From Cladobotryum mycophilum (lineage: Eukaryota; Ascomycota; Sordariomycetes; Hypocreales; Hypocreaceae), in contig JAVFKD010000015.1 in the NCBI GenBank assembly GCA_036429605.1, positions 3,681,421 to 3,745,420 of the forward strand: a DNA stretch of 64,000 nt, in the 5' to 3' direction. The position numbers were made by a program, and so were the translations under genes. Under the pieces are notes generated by a model. The model did not search any database, was not told the DNA's origin, and saw nothing but the letters and a program-made list of their open reading frames with translations. Within the stretch, counting starts at the first letter, position 1; every line of letters begins with the position of its first letter. Below, one piece after another: positions 10,134 to 21,743 of this stretch.

Positions 10134-11998
10134 ACGTAATCCATAAGCGAGCGGACTACACAAGCGAGCGGACCACTTATTTAGATTAGAATAAAACCAC
10201 CTTCTTATAGCCCTTTTTTTATACCTATATTAAAAAAATACTAAATAACTATTATACTAATAATAAAATAAAAAATATTCTTTTTATTTTATTATATTTT
10301 TTTATAAGTTTATATATTATAGCCTATTTTACTATACTTACTATAATATATAGCCTTTATATAAAACCTTTTTTATTATTCTTTTTATTTTATTTATATA
10401 TTTATATTTTTTTAATTTAATTAACTTATTCTTTTTTTAATAATAAAAGTACTTTTAAGTTATATATATACTTTTTTTACTTTATAATACTTATTTATAG
10501 TCTTATTTATTATATAAAAGTCTTAGACCTTTATATATAAAAATATTATTTAATATATTATTATTATTATTTTTTTTATAAATTAATTAATTATATTTAA
10601 TATTATAATTAAAAAGCTATTTTAATAAGCAATAATATAATTTTTTATATACTCTAATTATAAATTAGCCTTATATATATTTTTTAATATTTTTAAGACC
10701 TAAGGCTATATAGGCCTAATTAGCGTTTCTAAAACTATTAATATTTATAATTCTATATAAAGCTTTAAAAAAACACTTTATAAATTAAATAATAATAAAT
10801 TAAATCCTAAAAAGCCTCCTTTAATATTCTTTTTATTAATTATAGTAAAAAATACTATATAAAAGATATAAAAAAAATCAAGCTTATTAATATATATAAT
10901 ATATATATATATTAGCTTTTTAATTTATTAATTATATATTTACTTTAATAACCTAAAATAACTAATATCTAATAGTTAAAATAAATATAAAAAATAAAAA
11001 AATATATAAACTATAATAATTTTATATTTCTTATAATAAAACTTAAATACTATTAAATAATAATTTTTATAATCATTAAGGATAAGTATTTAATAGATTT
11101 TTTTATATAAAAAACTATATAATAATTAAAATACTTAATCTAATTTAAACTAATTTTATTAATAGTCTAGCTATTTTTTATTATTATAATACACTAATCT
11201 ATTAAAAAATTATACTTTTAATATTAATTTTTAAAATAATATTATATAATAAAAATAATAAATAATAATATTATTTAACTTATTATATTAATACCTTAAA
11301 TTATAGTTACCTACTTTTAGTTATTAGACTAAGATAATTTAGCCTTTATAAAACCTTTTAAAGTCATAATGACTATACTTAGAAAAATAATACCTATTAT
11401 AAAACCAGTCTTATTAAAGTTATAAAAATTATTATTAAAAACCTTATATTTAGCTTTTATATTCTATATAAAAATAAACCAATTATTAATAAACTTTAAA
11501 TCTTTATATTTAGTTTTTTAATAATTATATTTATAAGTTTAATGTATATAAAACTTTAATTAATATTTAATAAAGTTTAATATTTAATTTTTATTAACTA
11601 ATAATATATTATATATATATAATAAATAATTAATTATTTTTTTAATATTAAATAATTTAAATAGAAATAATCGTATAAATAGATTAATTATATATTTAAT
11701 TATAGTTTTTTTTTAATTTTATAAGATTTATTAAATTAGTAATTATATTATATCGTAAAAATATACTAATATAATACTAAAGAATTATTATATAATTAAT
11801 ATTATAGATCTTAACTATAGTTTTAAAACTTAAATTTAAGTCTTATTTAAAAGCTTAAAAAATAAATAATATTTTATTTTTATTTAAAGGTTTTACTATA
11901 AAAGATTATAAAAGAATTTAATATATAGATACAAAGGTAGATATTATTATAGAGGATGGTCCGTTTGCTTATGTAGTCCGCTCGCTTATGGATTATGT
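10134..11998. mobile_element. Fot1/Pot2-like (pogo, Tc1/mariner) DNA transposon, degraded
   Basis: Terminal inverted repeats of about 45 bp: the left reads ACGTAATCCATAAGCGAGCG... and the right, read backwards, ACATAATCCATAAGCGAGCG.... Each contains the sub-repeat AAGCGAGCGGAC twice. TA dinucleotides flank the unit (10132-10133 and 11999-12000). The length of 1865 bp is what fungal Fot1/Pot2 elements have. The interior is too AT-mutated for me to read a DDE transposase, so the family is inferred from length, TIR form and the TA target. It lies inside the Copia interior and is therefore younger than it. Confidence 0.75.
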
Positions 11999-13610
11999 TA
12001 TTAGTTTTTAGTATATTAAAGCTAATATAACCTCCTGTTTTATAATACTTTAACCTATTAAATAAATTAATATTAAATTTAGGGTAATATAGGGTATTTT
12101 AGAGCCTTATTTTTTTATAAGTATTAGGCTATTATACTAGAACTTAAAAACTAACTGTACTTATTCTTAAAGAGGAAATAAACCCGCTACTAGTTTTAAC
12201 TATACCTAATTTATTATTAGGGGTATAGTCTAAGAATTATTTTTTTAAGTTAATTATATATATAGAAAACCTTATATTATATAATAAACTATTTTTTCTA
12301 AAAGGAATATTAGCTTTAGTTTTATTAGGCCTAGATTAGCTTATATAAGCTAGAAATTCTTTAGTATTTAAAGAATTTAATAAGCTAGAATTACTAGTCT
12401 CTATAGTGTTAGTTAGGTTAAAGGTTAGGTAGGAAAAAGGGTTTTCTTTTGTTTCTAATTCTAATGTCTCTTTAATACTTTTATTCCTTTTAATTCTTTT
12501 ATTCTTTTTATTATTCTTACTTTTTTTTCCTTTTTAGGAAAGTTAAGCAGGGTTTTTGGCTTAAAGGCTTTCTTATTAGCCTTATGGCTAGCCTAATAGG
12601 CCAATATAGTCAAATTTCTAGTTTCTTTTAGAATATTAGCTATAAGGAATTAAAGGTTAATCCGTTCTATAGCCTATCCTATAATAAATAGGGTCCTAAA
12701 GGTCCCGTAAATCTACTTTATTTAATTAAAAAAGATTTTTTAAGTATTATAAGATATTAGTTAACCTGGTCTTTAATATTTATATTAGCCTTTATTACTA
12801 ATAGTCTAGCTAATAGGCTATTAAAATAAGTATTAAACTTAAATAAAGTACTTTTATAACTCGAATAGAAAAGTATATAAAATCTTTTATATAAAGATTT
12901 TTTTATAGTCTAGTAGAATAAAAAAAATTACCTTTTTAGCATATAATAAGCTTTTTTTAGGCTATTTAACTAAACTATAAAAGCTACTAAAATAATTATT
13001 ATACTATCCCTAATTAGTATTAATAGCAAAGTCTAAGCTAAGTTAATTAAGCTATTAGTAATACTAAAGTCTATAATAAAAATACTATATTTTATAGCTA
13101 TTAATTAAATAAATAAAGTTTATTTCTATTAATTATAATTTTCTAGCTCTATTAATTTATAGAATTCTAGAAATTTATAAGCTTTTTTTAAGGCTTTTTT
13201 AATAAAACCTTTACTTAAAAAAGTATTTTCTAATATAACTAGTAGATTAAAAAGTATTAGAGTATTTACTAAATCAGATTATTAATTAATAATAATAGGT
13301 TTAGTAATTAAATTAATAATTAAATTTAAACTAATATTATTAATTAATTTAATAAATTAATTAATAATTATTTTTAATTCTAAAATATTATCTTAAATAA
13401 ACTTTATTTCCGTGAAAATAGATTAAAATTAGGCTTAATATGCCTCTTTAAGCATAGGATAAAGGCTTATTACCCTTTTTAGGTTTATTCTTATTATTTT
13501 TTCCTAATTAAGAAGGTTCTAGAACTAGCTTATAGTGTTTTTTTAGTTTTTAGTGTCCTATAAATTGCCTAACTAAGAAATTTAACCTAATAAATTATAG
13601 GCTTATAATC

Positions 13611-14092
13611 TATTAAAAGGAAATAGTCTTTTAGGTATAAAGTTCCTTATAGTAATAAATAATAAACTTAATAATAGCTTATATAAGCTATTATAGCTTA
13701 ATTTAAAAGGCTCGGTTAGTTTTTTTAAAAGCTTAAGGAAAAATAAGTATCTTAATAAACTAATTCCTAATAAGATTAGGTTTATAGGATTAATTAATTA
13801 TTAAGGCTAAAAAAGAAAAAGATAAATTAAGATAAGATATTATATTTTGATCTATTAATTAACTAGAAGATAGGAATCTATTTATTATATATAGGAAATA
13901 TCAGTGGGGTATAGAAAGTAAAAGAATAAGCTAGAATAGCCTATAGAATAATAGAAATAATAGGATTATTGTTTTATTGTTAGAACCTACTGGAATAGGC
14001 TAGAATAGCCTAGAAAACAATAGAAACAATAGTCTTATTGTTTCTTATTGTTAGGACCTAATTAATAGGGTATTGACTAGTTCATTTTAACA
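13611..14092 (-). repeat. Copia 5' LTR
   Basis: 482 bp starting TATTAAAAGGAAATAGTC (TG decayed to TA) and ending ACTAGTTCATTTTAACA. It is followed directly by the AATAA target copy and the body of the host LTR-A. Confidence 0.85.
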
Positions 14093-14556
14093 AATAACCT
14101 AACCCTACGTCTAGGTTATATATTTAAAAAAAACTTACTTTTAGAAATACTTATGCTTATAACAGCCTAGTATAATTATAATAGAATCTTAGATAAGTTA
14201 ATTAATTATATTAATAATCTAGCTTATCTTTAATAGATTAGTTTATTAAGTAAATATAAAACTATTAAATAAGTAAAAAATTATTAAATAATTATAATAA
14301 CAATTAAAAAATTAGTTTATTTGTATTAAAATAAATCTTATATTTATTTAAATTATAACAGATTTAATTATTATATATGTTAATATATATAATCTTTTTA
14401 TATATTTAATCAATTATTAATATATAATTATTTATTAATAGTTATTTAATACTTAACCTATAATATATTAAACCTATTGCTTAATTTTATTCTAACTATT
14501 ACTAATATTAACTATAATCTAGGTTACTTTTATTAGGAAACGCCTAAACTATTATA
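14093..14556 (-). mobile_element. LTR-A that hosts the Copia element (main part)
   Basis: Continues AATAACCTAACCCTACG... to ...CGCCTAAACTATTATA. Its first three bases (TAT for TGT) are stranded at 6029-6031, on the far side of the 8-kb Copia insertion. The outer duplication TTTAT is exact at 6024-6028 and 14557-14561, which proves the two parts were one LTR. Confidence 0.85.
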
Positions 14557-14561
14557 TTTAT

Positions 14562-15239
14562 ATAAGTTAATTTAAATTCAATAAAATTAAAATAAAAAGT
14601 CTTTTAAAAGAAATTATTTATTATATAATATAAAGATTTTTATATATATAATTAATTTAATAATAATAATTCTTAAATTATAGCTTTAATAATAAGTTAA
14701 ATATAATTAAAACTAATAATAAATCTTTTTTTAAAATAAATGTAATTAGTTTTGAAGATTTAATATACTAATTAAATATTTATAAAAAAATAAAACTTTA
14801 AAATATTTTATATTATTGTAAACTGAATATTTATTTTTTTAATAAATTAAACTAATATAAAATAAAAGATTATATTAGTTTTAATATATTAAAAATAAAT
14901 AAAATAAATAAAATTAAGATAATAATATTATTTAACTTTTTAATATAAAACATTCTTTTTAATTTTTAAAAAAATATTTTTATTTTTTAAATTTAGTTTT
15001 TATAATTTATAATTTAAAAAAAACATAAAATTTTAGTTTTTAATTAGTTAAAAATTTAAAAGAATATTAAAAATGTTTGAATTAAGTAATTTAAAATAGC
15101 TTTAATTAAAAAAGGTTTTAAAAACTTTTAATCTTTTAAGAAATTAAAAGCCTAAGAATTAAAATAAGTTATTAAGATTAGTTTATTTATAGTATTAAAA
15201 ATTAAAATATATTAGTTTTAGTTAATTAAAAAAAGTTAA
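14562..15239. other. AT-rich repeat debris
   Basis: No open frame and no assignable repeat; composition is like the interior of the degraded elements. Confidence 0.4.
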
Positions 15240-15568
15240 AATAATTAATAGTATTGCTGATTTTGATATTATTAAAAAAACTTTTTATTATTTAGCTTCT
15301 TATAATGAAAAAGTAGTTAAAACGCTAAAAAACTAATTTATCTTGGATTTATTTTTTATACTAGATATTTTAAAAGCTAATATTTTTAATATTAAGTTTT
15401 TATCTTATAATAGAACTTTTATTAGGTTTTTTATTATTAATTAAAAAATAAGATTTAAATAGTTGTTTTTTTAGTAAATAAAAGTAAATATTTAATAGTT
15501 AAGGTATTAAAAGACTTATTAAAAAACCTTAAAAACTTATATAATAAATATTCTAAAAGGTTTTATTA
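15240..15568 (+). mobile_element. fragment of a second Copia copy
   Basis: At least 15400-15568 is the reverse complement of about 9430-9600 in the Copia element (shared words such as TTAATTAAAAAATAAGATTTAAATAG and AACTTATATAATAAATA, quoted in part). It is a truncated copy in the opposite orientation, cut on its right by an LTR-A. The left limit is uncertain. Confidence 0.55.
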
Positions 15569-15740
15569 TATAATAACCTAAACTTACACTTATATTATCC
15601 ACAGAACTAGACCCACGTTTAATAATACTTATATAAGCTATTAATTAAAATATAACTATAATAAAACCCTAAATAATATAATTAACTATAATTAACTTAA
15701 ATATAATTAATTTAATTTATTATAATTATTAAATTATTAT
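15569..15740 (-). mobile_element. truncated LTR-A
   Basis: Begins TATAATAACCTAAAC and follows the LTR-A for about 170 bp (ATTATCCACAGAACTAGACCC), then loses similarity. Confidence 0.65.
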
Positions 15741-16678
15741 AGTTTTTAATTTTATAATTAAATAATAAATAAAATATCTAATACTTATATTTTTAGTATA
15801 TTTATTATTAAAGAATTTAATAAAATATAATAATAATAATAAAAATAATTTTATTTTAAGAATATCTTAATTATAATATAAAATTAATATTATAAATTAT
15901 TAATTAATTTTAAACTTTAATATACTTTTTAAATTATTATACTAAAAGCTTTAATTATATTATTAAAATTAAAGTTTATGTAATTAATCTAATTAAACCT
16001 AAATGTATTTATACTTTTTGTATAATATATTAACTGTAATAATAAATAAACTAAACTAAAAAATAAAGGTTTTTAGAAAGCTAGATCTTCCGTGAGTACT
16101 TAAGACCTCGAGATCACTCGTACCTTATAAATAAATAGATTCCTTCCTACTGATCTACGCGAACCACACTCTACATCGCAGTTGCCTAAAACAGTGAATT
16201 ACTCGTACACACAGTCGCGTACACACAACGATCCCACAAATCACACACATAATCAACAACCACAATCTCAGTAACCAAGTAAATAACTAAAGCACCTGAC
16301 TAACCTAAATCTAATTACTAACTAAACCTAGAAAAGGCCATATATAATAAAATAGCTTAAAAAAAGAATCTAAATTTAAGCTTTATAATAATTAAATTAA
16401 AAGCTAAATAGAAGATTATTAAAATAGAAAAAAACTAAAAATAAGTTAATTGATTAAATTAAGTAATAAATATAATAAAAAGAAATACAAATTAAAAAAA
16501 TTAAGTATATAATTATAATATTTAGAAGGAATTTAATTATATAAATAAGATTAAAAAAAGTAATTAAGTTTTAAATAGTTAAAAGTAATAATATATATAA
16601 TTATTTAATTAAATAATAGGTATTTTATTAAAATATATAAAATCTAGATGTTAATAAGATAAAATTAAACCTACCTAT
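15741..16678. other. AT-rich spacer with a G-poor, C-rich island
   Basis: No gene is seen. The segment at about 16080-16330 is much less AT-rich than its surroundings and is rich in C but poor in G on this strand (CACACTCTACATCGC, ACACACAACGATCCCAC). It looks like the leader or LTR edge of a retroelement, but I cannot match it to one here. Confidence 0.45.
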
Positions 16679-17143
16679 TATAATGACCCGACCCCACGCT
16701 TAGGTTATATACCAGGTCAGACCCACTTTTAGTAATACTTATACTTATAAACGCTTAATATAATTATAGTAAAACCTCAGATAAACTAACTAATTAAATA
16801 AAAATTAAATTAAATTAAATTAAATTAAATTAACTTTATAAAAGAAAATTAATTATAATCAAATTAACTCTAATTAACTTATTAGATTATTAGTTTATTT
16901 CTATTAAAATAAAACCTTATATTTATTTAGATTATAATAAATCTAATTATTATATATACTAGCCTATATCTTTTTCTTATATATCTAATCAGTTATTAAT
17001 ATAATTATTCACTATTAACAACCTGATACCTAAACTATAATACATTAAACCCATTGCTCGACCTCGCCCTAATCCACTGCTAACATTAACCACGATCTAG
17101 GTTATCCTTGTTAGGAAACGAGCAACGCTCCAGTACCATTACA
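16679..17143 (-). mobile_element. LTR-A copy at the right edge of the first AT-rich block
   Basis: Begins TATAATGACCCGACCCCACG and follows the consensus to GTTATCCTTGTTAGGAAACG, then ends CCAGTACCATTACA instead of the usual CCTGGAACGTTACA. I see no target duplication. It is less mutated than most copies and marks the switch to ordinary composition. Confidence 0.8.
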
Positions 17144-17520
17144 TAATGAGGCACAAGCTTGCAGCTTGAGCCCATAACAGAACATATGGTAAACCGTTGG
17201 TACTTTAATTTGGTCTAATTTATTGTTATCTGATTGTTCTCCTCAGTACCTCTACCTCATAAGGCACACATTTCTCCTACAATTAAACAGCTAATTCAAT
17301 CGATTAATTATGTTTGTTTTCATCTATTAGTTCAAGGGTAATGCTTTAATTTAAACAAAAGTTATTATCATAGGGTCAAGAATGATTGAAGGAAAAATAA
17401 ATAAATACTATAATTGATTATTAGAAATAGCACTGAATATCCTTTAGACTAAAGCTTCTCCTAATCAAAAAGAAGCCTCTTATAGATCTACTACACTAAC
17501 TCACTGTCTTATTCCTGTAA
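17144..17520. other. 3' flank of the membrane-protein gene
   Basis: Transition from AT-rich to normal DNA; probably contains the 3' UTR of the minus-strand gene that ends at 17521. Nothing else is seen. Confidence 0.4.
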
Positions 17521-19802
17521 TTACATTTCATCCAGTGCAGACAACTCGATACTATCATCCCTTGCTTTCGATGAGCATCCCAGTCTCCATTGCCAAGGCT
17601 TTGAGCATACTATGAAGCATGTAACTTGATATGCGACAGCAAGGCCCAACATTACACCCCACAGGGCCAAAATGCCTTTGGGGACGTGTTTGAATCCAAC
17701 AAATTGACCAAACAGACTGAACAGATTCATAAAGCCAAGGTTATGTTGGTCAAACCAGTTGCTCCACGGGGCCAATAAGTAGAAAGTACCCGCACACGAG
17801 AAGAAAGCCCATGTTGTAAAGCCAGCAAAGGAGATGACATTAAAAAGGCGCAGAATGTTGGACCGGCTGATCATGCTGGAGCTCAAGTCAATGTCTTTGA
17901 GCAACCACTCCAGATTGGCTGAGAAAAGGATGAAGAGGAAGATAACGGATAACTGCCCAGCGATGTACCACGGGATCATGTTAAGAAGCGACCAATGTAT
18001 CCCCCTAATTGACCAGAATTGCGAAAGCAGATTAACTGCTCCGGCCACATTGTACAAGGCGACAAGAAGAGATACCCACGGTCTCCAATATGAGTTGCTG
18101 TATGCTTTGTAGTCAATCCACAGTAAAACATCCTTACTTCCTGTGTATGGTACCGCCGAGTCGCTCTCTGTGTGCCGCGGATCCGGAATTGTTTGCAAAG
18201 GAGGAGTTGTGGCGGGAGCAGGGCTGGGGGGTTCGGTGTGGCCTTCAGACGCCATTGGTTGTCCTGTTATTCTTAGCAAAGCGATATATTTGACTTGGGG
18301 AGATAGTCTTACCGTCACCACCCGTTTCAGCGCTAGAACTTTTGTCTGCCAGTTATACATCAGATTCGCGCTCAGAACATTTGCCACTGCATCTCCAACT
18401 CACCTTTAGATTCACAAAACGCGTGCAAGATGAAAAGGAGGGGGACCGCTGGCACCATCACCGCAGTGATTTGACTAAAGCCCCATTTATTGTCACCCTC
18501 TGGAGTATCGTTTGTTGTAAATCTTTTCTCATAGAGACCCAACGTCCCCCATGCAGTGGAAACAAGTATCCCAAAAAGCTGCAAGTTATTAGGCACGCTG
18601 CTTGACATCGGAATTGGTAAGGGCAGGATTTACCTGAGTGAGCATGGACTCGAAAAAGTCCTTGTAGAGACGACCCATGAGAAATAAAATACTGAGTGGT
18701 CGAATGAATGCGTGGTGCCACCAGTTGTGGTACCATTCATCTCCCTCCCACCACAGCCGCGATAGAACATCAGCCGCACTGTTAGAAATCCATCCTTTTA
18801 GGCTGACAAAGACACCTCTAGAGGCCATAGGGGAGATCTCTATGCATCTCATGACGAAAGTGAAGCCAAGAAAAAGTATAGAGAGTAGATTCGGGACGAA
18901 AGCGTCTGTTGCGATGACCTTGTTCACCTTTTCGTCACCCAGATCCTCGACCCCAGTCAAGTTACCTTTGGAGAGAAGGTCTTCCCAAAAGCACTTCACG
19001 AAAAAGTCGTCCTCCAATGGAAACATATTGGGGACCAGGGCGGCAATGAGCAAACCAATGAGAACGAGGGTGCTACATATTCTCCAGCAGCGCTCTAGCA
19101 GTCGACTAGACAAAGACAAGCGAAGGAACTTAAGTCCGGCAAAGTGTGTGATTGCGGAATGCCATACGCATTTGACTAGGATCTGCCAGTGATATGCGGT
19201 CACATTATCTGATGACATGGAACCAAATCCGCTGATGAGGGCTACGTAACCTGCAGCGAGGTGACCATCGCACACCCGTCGTATCAGCTGCAACTTTTGT
19301 TAGTAGAGAGTACCAGAAGACACGGATTCAAAGCTGAAACTATTTGGGAGTATTGAAAGACACTTACGGTATGGAAAAAGTCCCGAAGCCTTGCCTGTTC
19401 TGCTGGGTCATTGAACCACCTCGACCCGGCAGGCATCCATCTCCGAATCGGAGAGCAGCAAAATGCTAAACCGCGGAAAAGTTTTTGCCTCAAATACACA
19501 GTATAAAGGTCTATAGGGTTCGGTCTGAAACCTTGGCCGTCGGCATAACGTTGTTGAGTAATCGTGTCTTGTGTCGGATCATATATGAAGAGGCCGTAGA
19601 CGACTAAAATGAAAACAGTGACGTATGTAGTACCAGCAAAAGCAGCCAGTATCTGTGATAGGAGAAATGTTAGACTATCAGATGAAACAATGCACCGGGG
19701 GATTGGGCTTCTTACTCCAATGCCTGCAATGTCGGGATTTGCGGGAATGGTGTTTTCCTGGTTATGGCAGCCATTGCGCAGCGTAGAGACAGCGTTCGTC
19801 AT
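17521..19802 (-). CDS. multispanning fungal membrane protein, 658 aa, six exons
   Basis: The exons read (minus strand) are 19802-19716, 19652-19368, 19287-18634, 18578-18404, 18345-18313 and 18263-17521. All five introns (49-80 bp) have GT...AG ends, and the summed length is 659 codons in one frame. Exon 5 is only 33 bp and its borders are the least certain. The protein has about eight to nine hydrophobic spans, for example ILAAFAGTTYVTVFILVVYG (30-49), STLVLIGLLIAALV, LLSILFLGFTFVM, VMVPAVPLLFILHAF, AGQLSVIFLFILF and GVMLGLAVAYQVTCFIVC, plus a Pro-rich soluble segment encoded by the start of exon 6. The motif VCDGHLAAGYVALISG after the second intron is typical of a widespread family of uncharacterised integral membrane proteins in ascomycetes. 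No enzymatic motif is visible and the function is unknown. It lies just outside the first AT-rich block and is undamaged. Confidence 0.85.
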
Positions 19803-21642
19803 GATGTATCAAGGCAACAAGGATGGGTCTCACTCAGCAGGACGATGTCGTTTCGCCTCAAGTTGTACGGGGTCGAATCAGGGGATGAGGAGGTTCCGCA
19901 AAAGGAAGCATCGATCAGGGGAGGCTATCGCGACTCTGTCTTGAGAAACTGCCAAGGGGGCTTCAACGAAAAGTGATATCTGTGGACTGAAAAGAATACA
20001 AGGAGTATGACGGAGGCTGTCGTGTCAAAGGATGGGCAGCATTGTGATTATATTATTCCCCTCACAGGTGCTGAAAGTATTGCTTCTTGGGCGGCCGCTC
20101 GACTCTGAGCAGGCATCTAACCACGGTCTCACCGTGTGGTAGCACAACTTGGGCCTGCAGATTTCTCCTCGGACCAAACATCACAACAAAAGGTTGGAAC
20201 AATTGGGGGTGTGGCAGAGAAAGGGGAAAGAGAAAAGAGTGAGGCTGAGAATCCATGTCGGCGAAATCAAGCAGATGTTTGCAACACAACATATTGGAGA
20301 GAGAGTGTGTGGGTGGGCAGTATGATCCCGAAGGATTCGATAACAAACAGCGGTAGAGAGGGATATCTGATTTTCATGGTGATCCCAGGATCGGTTTGAG
20401 AGCACCGCAGACCACAGAGAAAGCCACGACTTGCACTCGTGAATGGTTTGACTGGCTGGTAAGCTTGTCCTTGATAGCGAGCCTACAGCTAATGAACTGC
20501 GACAGCCGCCAAGACACGGGAGTTCCATACTTTACAGATTGTCTCCTCAGAATCCCTCTTGCTACACGATATTGGTACCCTCGGAGCGATAAGGGCAGGC
20601 CATCTGTAGGATGGGAGAAAGGGCTGGTCTTGCGACCACTTTTCGCCGGGGGTGGTGGGTACAGCGAGGCCATGCGGAGGCAGGAATTGATGTTTGCTTA
20701 TTCCCACCGTCTACCTAATCTATTCTGCGTCGCAATCAAGGGATGCCTAGTTGACTGGTTCCAAGAATTCGGGTTTGACAGCATCAAGCTTGATGCATTA
20801 CTGACCTGTAAAGTAACAGGTGTGGTGGACGAGCCAAGTCCTGGCAAGGGGGTCTACGGGTCTGTTGTCAAGGTCGACGTGGTGGGGAAGGGGGGACGTC
20901 CCGCGATGCTTGCCGGCACTAATCCGCGCCATGGCAAACGAAAACGAATAAATGAAGTGCATGAGAGGCCTCGAAATCTGGCCATGGATCCCCCGATCCG
21001 AGATCCCTACACCACCCGCGCCTCCATCCATGTCGTGAGGCTGTCGAGTTCCAAGCAGCGGGGGACTTGTAGATGAGCCTGTCAGAACATGGCATGAACG
21101 ATGCAGTCATGACTCGCGGTAGTTGCCCGTAGACAAGGAAAGACAATTTTGTTCAGGAAGCACAACATTTGACTGTCCCAATCAAGCGTGATTGTCCTGC
21201 AGTAGCTCAGGTACGTGGAACGTGAAGCATCCGTTTTCGGAAGCAGATGGACGGCTGGCCATGGTGTAAGTGACCACACCACTTTCTACCACCCCAAGGC
21301 CCCTATTACCACCCCATGGATAACAAATTTCCTTCCAAATTATTGCGTACTCCTCGTGCGTACACGGGAATCAATCGTCCCAAGTTTTTGTCCTGATGAC
21401 ATGGGAAGCGGGTTGGATCTGGGATATCTGGAACAAAGGCAAAAAGCGAAGCCACAAAACCAACCAACTACATTTATCACCAAGTTAGGTTCGTTTATTG
21501 AAGTCAGCAGGCACAGCTTAAAGTGTCTCTGTCGTGTGGGAGTGGGTTGGGTGTCTCGCATGTCAAAAAGATAAAAAAACCCAACCCAAATTCTTCAACT
21601 TATCCTCGACCAATCAGAATGCATAAAAAAGTGGGTCTGAAC
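19803..21642. other. intergenic between membrane protein and tRNA
   Basis: Should hold the promoter of the minus-strand membrane-protein gene near 19803-20100. A long plus-strand frame at 20396-21076 has no ATG start and no recognisable protein, so I do not call it. Confidence 0.4.
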
Positions 21643-21743
21643 GGGCTGCACCGCGGATCGAACGCGGGGCCTCTTGCAGGGGTGGCTTCTGATTGGTCAG
21701 AATTGAACCCAAAGCAAGAATCATACCACTAGACCATGCAGCC
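21643..21743 (-). tRNA. tRNA-Pro (anticodon TGG) with a 29-nt intron
   Basis: Minus strand: the acceptor stem GGCTGCA pairs with TGCAGCC, and the D-arm is GGTCTAGTGGTATGA. The anticodon stem CTTGC/GCAAG holds the loop TTTGGGT with anticodon TGG, and the T-arm CCGCG-TTCGATC-CGCGG is complete. The 5' half is 21743-21708 and the 3' half 21678-21643. The intron (21707-21679) sits one base after the anticodon, the canonical place, and is removed by tRNA-splicing endonuclease. A T-run for Pol III termination follows (the A run at 21624-21630 on the plus strand). CCA is not encoded, as usual in eukaryotes. Confidence 0.95.

Larger units (their letters stand above)
6037..14092 (-). mobile_element. 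full-length RIP-degraded Ty1/Copia retrotransposon
   Basis: Two LTRs in the same orientation (6037-6499 and 13611-14092, TGTTAAAA...TTTTAACA ends) enclose a 7.1-kb interior, and the whole is flanked by an exact AATAA duplication (6032-6036, 14093-14097). The interior on the minus strand still shows Copia pol: a reverse-transcriptase N-terminus near 8470-8640 (TYKQALKNPYKKKW) and, nearer the 3' LTR, an RNase H with SDF, KSTYSY, GPIS and ILEAEY (6842-7018). That order and these motifs are diagnostic of Ty1/Copia. Stops are everywhere, so it cannot move. Removing two later insertions (7498-7972 and 10134-11998) leaves about 4.8 kb of interior, normal for Copia. It sits 3 bp inside an LTR-A. Confidence 0.88.

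Noticed and set aside
20396..21076. 226-codon plus-strand open frame
   Set aside because: Starts at TTG, overlaps open frames on the other strand, has no motif and lies in the probable promoter region of the membrane-protein gene.
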